Shown here: one piece after another, positions 24,025 to 30,030 of the stretch
Layout: each line of letters opens with the position of its first letter
How positions within the stretch are numbered: position 1 is the first letter of the stretch
Source of the DNA: Actinomycetota bacterium
Lineage (GTDB): Bacteria > Actinomycetota > Actinomycetes > Streptosporangiales > Streptosporangiaceae
Direction of reading: 5' to 3'
NCBI GenBank assembly: GCA_003168295.1
Contig: PMST01000676.1
Coordinates: forward strand, 1 to 30,030
Length of the DNA: 30,030 nt
Made by a program: the position numbers and the translations under genes
The notes under the pieces: generated by a model
Database searches by the model: none
The model's input: the letters and a program-made list of their open reading frames with translations, nothing else
What the model was told of the DNA's origin: nothing

Positions 24025-24687
24025 TCAGGGCCGGAGGGCGGCTTTGGGGTCGGGCGGCAGGAGTGAGCTGGCCATTGCGTCGGCGAGCCAGCGTTCATAG
24101 GTGTCCCATGGCCAGTTCCGCTGGGTGATGAGGCGCTCGACGATGTCGGGGGCGGTGAGGGTCCACAAGATGTCGGCGGCGGCCTGCTCGCTGAGCCCGG
24201 TGCGGAGCCCGAAGCGGCCGGCCAGGTGGCGGGCCGTGGCCGCGGTGCCGATGGCGCGCTGGGCCTCGATCTGCGCGGCGAACTCGGTCAGTGCGGCGTC
24301 CCCGGTCGCGGCCTGGGCGAGGATCACGGTGACCAGCCGGTGCGTGCGCTGCGCGATCTCGCGGCCCAGCCGGGCGTACAGGGCCAGCGCCTGCCGCGGG
24401 TCCGGCGCGGCGAGCATGGCCTGGATCGCGGGACGCTCGGCCATCGGCACCGGCTCGTCGTCGCCGGCCACGGCGACGTCGTAGACCGCCTTCAGCAGCT
24501 CCGCTTTGCCGCCTGCCATGTTGTAGACGCTCTGGGTGCTGACGCCGGCCGCGGCGGCGATCTGCGCGATGGTCGTGCCGAGGTACCCATGTTCGCGGAA
24601 CAGCGCGCCGGCCGCGTCCAGGATGCGGCGGCGGCCCGCAGCGGTCTGCTCGCTGCGCAGGCTGGAGCTGTACCGGCGCGGGGACAA
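24025..24687 (-). CDS. TetR-family transcriptional regulator
   Basis: A 220-residue regulator. Residues 17-62 are the TetR DNA-binding domain: GRRRILDAAGALFREHGYLG, TTIAQIAAAAGVSTQSVYNM and KAELLKAVYDVAVAGDD. The helical ligand domain follows, ending in ERWLADAMASSLL. TTG at 24687 is the best start because GGGAGG lies four bases upstream. It is divergent from a broken SnoaL-like gene at 24762, with a long inverted repeat between them. It probably repressed that gene and itself. The ligand is unknown. Confidence 0.9.
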   Translation of the reverse strand: MSPRRYSSSLRSEQTAAGRRRILDAAGALFREHGYLGTTIAQIAAAAGVSTQSVYNMAGGKAELLKAVYDVAVAGDDEPVPMAERPAIQAMLAAPDPRQALALYARLGREIAQRTHRLVTVILAQAATGDAALTEFAAQIEAQRAIGTAATARHLAGRFGLRTGLSEQAAADILWTLTAPDIVERLITQRNWPWDTYERWLADAMASSLLPPDPKAALRP

Positions 24688-24697
24688 CCAGCCTCCC

Positions 24698-24731
24698 TTG
24701 ACAATTAGATGGAACGTGATTCAATCTAATT
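24698..24731. promoter_or_regulatory. TetR operator candidate with a TTGACA promoter box
   Basis: AATTAGAT (24703-24710) and ATCTAATT (24724-24731) form a perfect 8-base inverted repeat with 13 bases between, in AT-rich DNA. TTGACA at 24698-24703 is a perfect -35 box for the plus strand and overlaps the operator, so bound TetR would block it. TCAATCT also recurs at 24721 and 24741. The best -10 is unclear (TTCAAT at 24720 has a 16-base spacer). Confidence 0.6.
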
Positions 24732-24761
24732 TGTACTTACTCAATCTTAAGGGGAACCGTC

Positions 24762-25098
24762 ATGATGACTCCCGCAGAGCGCGCCGCCCGCCACCTTGAG
24801 ACCGTCCTGCACAACCATGATTTCGAGGGTCTCCGGGATTTGCTCACCCCAGGCTTCGCCGACCACAGCGCCCCGCCCGGGACACCTCCGGGACCCGACG
24901 GGTACGTCCAGGTCCGCACGCGGGGTGCACAGCGCCAGCGCGTTCGGGTTCCCGGCCACTGGCCGGCCATTCGCCATGTCCACGATGCACTGGTACCGCG
25001 CCGACGGTGACCGCCTCGCCGAGCACTGGGGCGTACTCGACCAGCTAGGCATGCTGGCCCAGGTCGGCGCCCTGCCCGGCACCCCCGCACCGTCATAA
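24762..25098 (+). pseudogene. SnoaL-like gene with internal deletion and frameshift
   Basis: The frame starts normally (MMTPAERAARHLETVLHNHD, LRDLLTPGFADHSAPPG) behind AGGGGA. After about residue 50 (GPDGYVQ) it loses family similarity and stops near 25010. From about 24949 another frame continues FPATGRPFAMSTMHWYRADG and DRLAEHWGVLDQLGMLAQ, the C-terminal SnoaL part. The central stretch found in relatives (FPD...EDxIAEGDxVxxR) is missing, so a deletion with frameshift joined the two halves. Intact members are about 130-140 residues. The controlling TetR gene next to it is intact. Confidence 0.75.
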
Positions 25099-25151
25099 CA
25101 CTCGCCCGCTCATCGGCAAAGCCGGATGTCTCCCGGACAGCGGGGACGTGG

Positions 25152-26069
25152 TTACCGGGCCCAGCGCATGATCAGCGGGTCGCGCTTTGCCACCAGTTCG
25201 ATCAGGCCGCGGCGGATCCTGGACGATACCGGCCCGAGCGGCGCGCGGGTCCGGTCAGAGGCGATGATGCCACCCTCGGCCAGCAGGATCTTCTGCGCGC
25301 GCAGGCCGCATTGGCGGTTCTCGAAATGGATCAGCGGGAGCAGGTCTTCCCAGGTGCTCACCGCGCCGGCCCGGTCACCGGAGCGGTAACGGCGGAGGAC
25401 CTGGCCAAGTTCGGCGGGGACCATCGAGCTGGGCATGGTGCCGGTGGCCCCAGCGTCCAGGTCCGGGATCAAGGTGACTGACTCTTCGCCGTCGAAAGGG
25501 CCGGGCAGGCTGTCGCCAAGGGCGCTGACCAGCTCATGCAGCTTGTCCGCCGCCTGCGGCACCTCGATCTTGGCGTACTGCACCTGAGGTACCTGCCGGA
25601 CCAGGTCGATCAGCAGGCTGGCCGGCAGCGGCGTCGGCGACATCGGGGCATCCTGCACCATGACCGGGATGCGGATCGCGCCCGCCACCTGCTTGAAGTA
25701 CTCGATCACCGCGGGACCGCCCGCCGTGACAGCGGCGCCGAAGAAGGGCGGCATGATCATCACCATCGCCGCGCCCATGTCCTGGGCGGCGCGGCTGCGC
25801 GCGGCGGCGACCCGGGCGCTGTAATGGCTGGTGGTGACTATTACCGGCAGCCGTCCCGCGATGCGCTCGAGAAGCGTGCGGGCGATCTCGTCGCGTTCGG
25901 CGTCGGTCAGCGAGAACTGCTCGGAATAGTTGGCCAGCAGGCACAGCCCGTCGACCCCGGCGTCCATCAGGTAGTCCACCACGCGCGCCGTGCCGCCCAG
26001 GTCAACGCTCTCGTCGTCGTGGAAGATGGTCGGCACAACCGGCACAACGCCGGCAAGCGGAGCGGACAT
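25152..26069 (-). CDS. DHDPS/NAL-superfamily aldolase or dehydratase
   Basis: A 305-residue TIM-barrel enzyme of the dihydrodipicolinate synthase/N-acetylneuraminate lyase superfamily. The Schiff-base lysine is Lys167 in QVQYAKIEVP. Other features are GVVPVVPTIFHDDESVD, GVDGLCLLANYSEQFSLTDAERDE and DLDAGATGTMPSSMVPA. The usual catalytic Tyr of YNxP is replaced by Gln in VMVQDAPMSP, and the GTTGE motif is changed to ANYSEQ. A true DapA role is therefore unlikely; a sugar-acid or related aldolase/dehydratase is more plausible. ATG at 26069 has GGAGA upstream; longer frames lack a site. It stands alone, convergent with the broken SnoaL gene. Confidence 0.82.
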   Translation of the reverse strand: MSAPLAGVVPVVPTIFHDDESVDLGGTARVVDYLMDAGVDGLCLLANYSEQFSLTDAERDEIARTLLERIAGRLPVIVTTSHYSARVAAARSRAAQDMGAAMVMIMPPFFGAAVTAGGPAVIEYFKQVAGAIRIPVMVQDAPMSPTPLPASLLIDLVRQVPQVQYAKIEVPQAADKLHELVSALGDSLPGPFDGEESVTLIPDLDAGATGTMPSSMVPAELGQVLRRYRSGDRAGAVSTWEDLLPLIHFENRQCGLRAQKILLAEGGIIASDRTRAPLGPVSSRIRRGLIELVAKRDPLIMRWAR

Positions 26070-26593
26070 ATCGGCGTTCTCCAGATGGGCTCGTCCTTCG
26101 TGGCCAGTAACCACGAGTGTGACGTACGCGTGTGCGGGCGGCCTGGTTCAGCAGGGTCTGCAGGGGATCCCGCACTTGTTCGCGCGGCCGTCGCGGACTA
26201 TACGCGCGATCAGAAGAGGATGTCAGCTCGTGCGAAGATCGCCGCCATGGATGACGATGACGCCCGGACCCGCAGCAGCGGGTCGCCGGCACCTACCCGG
26301 ATGGCCGGATGAGCCCGCATCGCTGCTACATTGCCGTCCGCGACCATGTCGGGCAAGCGGACAGGACCGGCCGGAAGCGTTCGGGTACGGCCTGGCTGCC
26401 AGACACGTCATGCATCCTAACCAAATTGCTTGACCGGTCAGCGGCGTGAGCGGATGGCGCTGCGTGTCCGCTCGGCGTTGGCGACGGTCGGCGCACTAGC
26501 TGGAGGTGGTGGCGCCGCTGCTGGCGCAGGCGGCCGGGGACCAGGGTTAGACGGGCACGCGCGTTCGTAGGTGGAACGCGTTAGATGGGTGGT
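26070..26593. other. Gap with no supported gene
   Basis: About 520 bases upstream of the aldolase-like gene and downstream of a TetR gene. Frames here are short and carry no recognisable motif. A plus-strand tail reading EVVAPLLAQAAGDQG just before 26550 might be a gene remnant, but it cannot be assigned. The promoter of the aldolase gene should lie near 26070-26200. Confidence 0.4.
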
Positions 26594-27166
26594 TCAGGGT
26601 GCAGGCCGGAGGCCGTCCATCAGGATGTTCAGCAGGCGGCTTGCCCTGGTGTCGTGCTCGGGCGGGCGGGCCACGGTGAAGATGCCGATGAGGCTGGCAG
26701 CGATGTCTTCGGCGGTGACGTCGGCGCGGAGTTCGCCCGTCATTCGGCCGGCGTTGAGGATGTCGTCGATGGCCGCGAGCAGCCCGGCCTGGGTCTGGGC
26801 ATGGGCGATTTCGCCCGATTCGATCATCGCGTGCAGCGTGCCGAGCATGCCGTTCTTGGTCGCGATCCAGTCCCCGAACAGCTCCATCCAGCGTCGCAGC
26901 GCCGCGGGCGGGGGAAGCTGGGCGAGTAGCTCGCGGGCGCTGTCGGTGAGCCGCGCGACCTGATCGCGGTAGACCGCGTCGACGAGAGACTCGCGGGTGG
27001 GGAAGTGCCGGTAGAGCGTGGCGATGCCGACCCCGGCTTCGCGTGCGATCGCGCGCATGGACGGTTCGGTGCCGGCAGAGGCGAACACGCGGGTCGCGAC
27101 TTGGAGGAGCTGGCTGCGGTTGCGGGTCGCGTCCGCTCGCAGCACGCGAGTTTCTGGCTCGGCCAA
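26594..27166 (-). CDS. TetR-family transcriptional regulator
   Basis: A 190-residue TetR regulator. The DNA-binding domain spans residues 13-60 (NRSQLLQVATRVFASAGTEP, MRAIAREAGVGIATLYRHFP, TRESLVDAVYRDQVARL). The ligand domain fits the AcrR/SACE_7040-like set (ESGEIAHAQTQAGLLAAIDD, AEDIAASLIGIFTVA). TTG at 27166 starts the frame just after an in-frame stop; GTG at 27145 is an alternative seven codons later. It is divergent from the quinone-reductase-like gene at 27258, a very common TetR pairing. Two matching palindromes lie between them, and the first abuts this start, so autorepression is likely. Confidence 0.9.
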   Translation of the reverse strand: MAEPETRVLRADATRNRSQLLQVATRVFASAGTEPSMRAIAREAGVGIATLYRHFPTRESLVDAVYRDQVARLTDSARELLAQLPPPAALRRWMELFGDWIATKNGMLGTLHAMIESGEIAHAQTQAGLLAAIDDILNAGRMTGELRADVTAEDIAASLIGIFTVARPPEHDTRASRLLNILMDGLRPAP

Positions 27167-27168
27167 AA

Positions 27169-27221
27169 CGGATCACGCTCCGGTTATGGTACGGTGCCTG
27201 TTGTAAACGGAGCATAGTCCG
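27169..27221. promoter_or_regulatory. Twin TetR operator candidates
   Basis: CGGA-N6-TCCG occurs twice: 27169-27182 (spacer TCACGC) and 27208-27221 (spacer GCATAG). Both copies are preceded by AAA, so AAACGGA is shared. Their centres are 39 bases apart. The first touches the TetR gene start, and the second lies upstream of the reductase gene. Two matching sites in one divergent region strongly suggest real binding sites for the adjacent TetR. Confidence 0.65.
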
Positions 27222-27257
27222 CTTCTCGTTGCCTTCATTCGCCGCCCAAGGAGACAA

Positions 27258-28223
27258 GTGAACACGCAGCAACCGGGCGCCGGCACGCCGGCGACCACGA
27301 GCCGGGCGGTCCAGCTCGACTCATTCGGCGGCCCCGAGGTCCTGAACCTCCGCGAGGTACCCGCACCGCAGGCCGGCCCGGGGCAGATCCGCGTGCGAGT
27401 CACCGCGGCTGGACTGAACCCGATGGACTGGTTCATGACCTCCGACGCACAGACCGCCACCCGATTCGGCTTGAGCCTGCCGTCCGGGTTCGGAACCGAC
27501 TATGCCGGGGTCGTGGACCAGGCCGGTGACGGCGTGACCGGGTTCGCGGCCGGCGACCGGGTGTTCGGCGGCGCCCTGTCCCGCGCGGTCGCCGACTACG
27601 TGGTCATAGACCAGGCAGGGACCATCGCGGCGGGCGGCGACGCGCACCATACCCCCGGCGGCGTCGACGACCGCACCGCCGCCACCCTTGCCATCGCAGG
27701 GTGCACAGCCGCCGCCGCGCTCGCCGTCGTCAAACCCGGCCCGGGCGACACGCTGCTCATCGGCGGCGCCGGAGGCGGGGTCGGCGTGTTCGCCGTGCAG
27801 CTCGCCCGCCTCGCGGGCGCGCGAGTGATCGGGACGGCATCGGTGACGTCGGCCGGTGCCCTGCGCGCCCTCGGAGCCGAGCCCGTCGCTTACGGCGACG
27901 GCCTGGCCGGCCGGCTCCGCGCCCTGGCTCCCGCCGGCGTCACTGCGGCCATCGACCTCTACGGGACCGAGACGGCGCAGGCGGCACGAGAACTCAGCGT
28001 TCCGGACGAGCGCATCACCACCATCGCCGCACAGGTCGACGGAATCACGCCGGCAAACGGCGCTAACGCCGCCCCCGGCGCCATCGAGGAGATTGCCCGC
28101 CTGGTCGCAGCGGGCCAGCTCCGTGTGCCCATCGCGGCAAGCTTCCCGGTCGCCCAGATCCGCGCCGCGGTCGAGCTTCAAGCCGGCCGGCACGTGCACG
28201 GCAAGGTCGTCATCGACCTCTAG
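27258..28223 (+). CDS. NADP-dependent oxidoreductase, quinone reductase-like (MDR superfamily)
   Basis: A 321-residue medium-chain dehydrogenase/reductase of the quinone-oxidoreductase type. The N-terminal GroES-like domain carries VQLDSFGGPEVLNLREVP, QIRVRVTAAGLNPMDW and FGTDYAGVVDQAGDGVTGF. The nucleotide-binding domain has LLIGGAGGGVGVFAVQLAR. The protein ends HGKVVIDL, the usual family end. The zinc ligands of true alcohol dehydrogenases are absent, so it would reduce quinones or enones using NADPH. GTG at 27258 has AAGGAG six bases upstream. It is very likely repressed by the divergent TetR protein through the twin sites at 27169-27221. Confidence 0.93.
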   Translation: MNTQQPGAGTPATTSRAVQLDSFGGPEVLNLREVPAPQAGPGQIRVRVTAAGLNPMDWFMTSDAQTATRFGLSLPSGFGTDYAGVVDQAGDGVTGFAAGDRVFGGALSRAVADYVVIDQAGTIAAGGDAHHTPGGVDDRTAATLAIAGCTAAAALAVVKPGPGDTLLIGGAGGGVGVFAVQLARLAGARVIGTASVTSAGALRALGAEPVAYGDGLAGRLRALAPAGVTAAIDLYGTETAQAARELSVPDERITTIAAQVDGITPANGANAAPGAIEEIARLVAAGQLRVPIAASFPVAQIRAAVELQAGRHVHGKVVIDL

Positions 28224-28538
28224 CATTCGCCCGCTGAGTCAATCTTGATCTTGGGGATTCTCGCGCGCACGGGTTGCCAAGCGGCCGATGCCCGGTGGCG
28301 GCGCTAGTGTCACGGCGGGTGGGTCTCAGTGGCCGGCTGATCAGCCGCCCTAGCAGGGCAGGCATCCGCGTTCGGCGCGAGCGGCCCCCGAGCGGGCCCG
28401 CGGCAAGCTAGGTTGCGCCGCATTAAGGGCTCGACGGCGAAAGGCTGTCTCGACCCCTCATCGGCAGATGAGTGAATTCGCCAGGCGGCCGATCTGCATA
28501 CTTGTGTCATGCGCCAGGCTTTTGTTCAGGAGGCGGTC
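28224..28538. other. Intergenic stretch with a palindrome
   Basis: About 315 bases without a supported gene. GGCTGATCAGCC at 28335-28346 is a perfect 12-base palindrome inside GGCC/CCGCC-rich DNA and could form a short hairpin. It may help end transcription of the reductase gene, but there is no T-run. Confidence 0.4.
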
Positions 28539-28865
28539 TTGCTCATGGAGCCGTACGCGGACGTGCGGGCTCCTGGGGCGGCGGTCACAGTCGCGCTGTG
28601 CGGGCACTGGGACCACGAGCCGCCATGCCCGCTGGCACCGCACCATGTCAGCGCCGCCGACGACGACGGCGAGTTGCGCGTGCGGATCCTGTTCGCGGCC
28701 GAACCGCACAAAGAAGACGAGGTCCGGCATCTCATCGAGCAGGCCCTGTCAGGACAGCTGAAGTTCCCGGACGGCTTCACCACCCCGTGGCAGCTGCGCG
28801 CAAGCTGGCCCAGTGAGATCTCGGCCGAAGAGACAGGCCATGCCAGGCTCCTGATCCGCAGCTGA
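28539..28865 (+). CDS. Small protein of unknown function
   Basis: A protein of about 108 residues that I do not recognise. Visible parts are AAVTVALCGHWDHEPPCPLAPHH with Cys and His residues that could bind metal, then DDGELRVRILFAAEPHKEDEVRHLIEQAL and FTTPWQLRASWPSEISAEE. The composition looks like a real folded domain rather than a shadow frame. AGGAGG at 28527-28532 favours TTG at 28539 (five bases away) or ATG at 28545. An ATG at 28509 in the same frame has no site but could be leaderless. There is no obvious partner gene. Confidence 0.65.
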   Translation: MLMEPYADVRAPGAAVTVALCGHWDHEPPCPLAPHHVSAADDDGELRVRILFAAEPHKEDEVRHLIEQALSGQLKFPDGFTTPWQLRASWPSEISAEETGHARLLIRS

Positions 28866-28977
28866 GCACTCACGCGGCTACGAGCCATGAGCGCGGTTCT
28901 TAAGATCGCGAAGAGCAGCTGCCGGCTGGTTTGGCTTCTTCGCGGATGAGCGCTGGATCCGGCGCTACTGTCTGGGT

Positions 28978-29519
28978 GTGGCGGCAGTTAAGCACAACAG
29001 CCCGGGGGCTCGCGCGCAGACGGCGTGCGGAGTCCTGGCCGGACCGCTGTTCGCGGGCGCGTTCACAGCCATCGGAGCGAAACGGGCTGGGTATCACTGA
29101 CGCTCTCATGCCGTGAGTTCGCTGGCGTAAGGTCATGAAGGCTGGCTCCAGCGCGCCAGCTTCGTTCTCACCTTCGTGCTCTACTCCTGCGCGGCACGCG
29201 GCATCGCCCGGTGTCCCCGCTAGAGCACCGGCCCGCGGTTGATTCCAGCGCTGCTCGGAGCGGCAGGTGCCGGCCTGATCGGCTCCGGCGTCTTCGTGAC
29301 CGATCCGGTAGGCGGCTTCCGCCCGCCGCACCCGGCGAGAACGGATCCAGCCAGGGAACTGACGCCGCGGCCTCGCCCAGTCTCGAAGGCAGTCTGCACA
29401 ACCTCTGCGCGATCCCGGTCTTCGCTGGCGTCCCCGTCGCAGGCCTGGCAAGCGCACTCGCCGCCGCCCGGCGCAAGGACTACGGCTGGGCGTGCAATCC
29501 GTCACCTACCAGCCGGTGA
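28978..29519 (+). pseudogene. DUF998 membrane-protein gene with three stops and a frameshift
   Basis: One frame from GTG at 28978 reads ACGVLAGPLFAGAFTAIGAK, then RAGYH followed by TGA (29098-29100), RSHAVSSLA followed by TAA (29128-29130), GHEGWLQRASFVLTFVLY, TAG (29221-29223), then LIPALLGAAGAGLIGSGVFV and TDPVGGFRPP. This is the order of DUF998 proteins (GPLF, YDWRRHxVSSLxLGxxGWLQ, GVFxTDP). Near 29380 the similarity moves to another frame (GSLHNLCAIPVFAGVPVAGL), ending at 29519. The first stop probably replaces the Trp of YDWRRH. The gene is clearly dead but still easy to read, so decay looks recent. Confidence 0.75.
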
Positions 29520-29529
29520 CGTTCGACGC

Positions 29530-29711
29530 GCGGGCACCACGCTGCGGCCGCTACGTCTGCGCTACTCCTGGGCGAGTGAACTGGACCTGATGGTCCGGCT
29601 GGCCGGCTTGCGGCTGCGGGAGCGCTACCAGGACCGGGGCCGCGGCCCGTTCACCGGGAGAGCCAGGACCACATCTCGGTCTACGAGGTCACCGCAGCGC
29701 CTGCCGGATGA
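29530..29711 (+). pseudogene. C-terminal remnant of a SAM-dependent methyltransferase
   Basis: A frame without a start reads LRLRYSWASELDLMVRLAGL and RLRERYQDRGRGPFTG. Shifting by one base in the GGG at about 29658-29660 restores ESQDHISVYEVTAAPAG and a TGA at 29709-29711. This is the usual end of class I methyltransferases (RYxWxxELDLMxRLAGLxLRERxxxW...PFTxxSxxHxSVYE). The SAM-binding half is absent, so a deletion joined this piece to the DUF998 remnant. It overlaps the 3' end of the hydrolase on the other strand. Confidence 0.65.
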
Positions 29712-30030
29712 ACGTGGCCACGGCGACCGGCTTCGCGATGAACGCGGTGTGCGAGCCGTCAATGGTGTCGGTCGTGGCGCCCATCCGCTGCGCCATGAAC
29801 CGTTCCGCGTCCGGCGAGATCGCGTTGTCGTGCTCGGAGACCAGGAACCAGGACGGCTTGGTCTTCCAGCCCGCCGCGGTGGCGTTCTCGTTGAGCGCCG
29901 CGACCGCGAGCGGGCGCTGGGTCACGAACATGACATCGGCCATGTCCACCGGCACGTCGGCGCAGAACGTCTCCCGGAACCCGTCCTTCTGGACGTACAG
30001 ATCGGGACCTCCCGCGGCGCCGGGCGCGTC
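29689..30030 (-). CDS. Alpha/beta hydrolase, C-terminal part (N-terminus beyond window)
   Basis: The last 113 residues of an alpha/beta-hydrolase. Visible are DLYVQKDGFRETFCADVP, then QRPLAVAALNENATAAGWK, and the core KTKPSWFLVSEHDNAISPDAE with the catalytic-acid position (Asp in EHDNAI). The likely catalytic His is in DTIDGSHTAFIAKP. This arrangement fits the esterase/methylesterase-like branch (salicylate/pimeloyl-ester type). The nucleophile elbow and start lie to the right of the window. The frame stays open to base 30030, so this is a cut gene rather than a short one. Confidence 0.88.
   Translation of the reverse strand, partial: DAPGAAGGPDLYVQKDGFRETFCADVPVDMADVMFVTQRPLAVAALNENATAAGWKTKPSWFLVSEHDNAISPDAERFMAQRMGATTDTIDGSHTAFIAKPVAVATFIRQALR

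Noticed and set aside
28900..29505. A 201-codon minus-strand frame near the right end
   Set aside because: It is antisense to the readable DUF998 remnant and has no motif.
1..30030. CRISPR array or complete insertion sequence
   Set aside because: No regularly spaced repeats, transposase motifs or matching terminal inverted repeats with a transposase gene were seen.

Overview
The window looks like chromosome from a GC-rich actinobacterium, probably a soil Streptomyces/Streptosporangiales-type organism. The evidence is the very GC-rich codon use, GTG and TTG starts behind GGAGG-type ribosome sites, a likely leaderless gene, and families typical of such genomes (MarR, HxlR, LysR, TetR and XRE-STAND regulators, SnoaL-like and DoxX proteins, DinB, PPOX, GT-C membrane proteins). 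I cannot name the genus. No rRNA, tRNA, CRISPR array or complete insertion sequence was found.

Layout. 1-3.6 kb: the end of an MFS transporter, a SnoaL-like gene divergent from a MarR gene, a scar with two toxin-antitoxin remnants, and an HxlR/DoxX divergent pair. 3.6-6.6 kb: an anchored extracytoplasmic protein, a two-gene HTH/nucleotidyltransferase module that resembles a toxin-antitoxin pair, and, facing it, a TIR-domain protein with an unrecognised C-terminal half. 6.6-9.0 kb: a LysR gene divergent from an EntS-like exporter. 9.0-9.7 kb: a non-coding stretch with G-runs and short tandem repeats. 9.7-14.9 kb: a second nucleotidyltransferase, a PPOX protein, a GT-C glycosyltransferase-like membrane protein and a complete HypX-like hydrogenase-maturation protein. 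15-18.4 kb: a decayed zone (methyltransferase scrap, AraC gene with a nonsense codon and a foreign membrane tail, NB-ARC stump) around an intact DinB gene. 18.4-23.5 kb: a SnoaL/DUF6220-like/large membrane protein gene set, divergent from a large XRE-NB-ARC-TPR regulator. 24-28.9 kb: a TetR gene beside a broken SnoaL gene, a DHDPS-superfamily enzyme, a second TetR gene divergent from a quinone-reductase-like gene with twin operator candidates, and a small conserved-looking protein. 28.9-30 kb: a DUF998 pseudogene, a methyltransferase C-terminal remnant and the end of an alpha/beta hydrolase.

How the genes work together. The recurring unit is one regulator divergent from one small enzyme or transporter, with an inverted repeat between them; candidate operators are listed for MarR, HxlR, LysR, both TetR genes and the STAND gene. 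SnoaL-like genes occur three times, each beside a regulator, and one is broken. The best candidates for an underdescribed system are the TIR protein with its neighbouring HTH/nucleotidyltransferase pair, of which a fragment of a second copy survives 2 kb away, and the orphan HypX with an 87-bp inverted-repeat structure upstream. The window carries many decaying genes, consistent with an accessory region in turnover.
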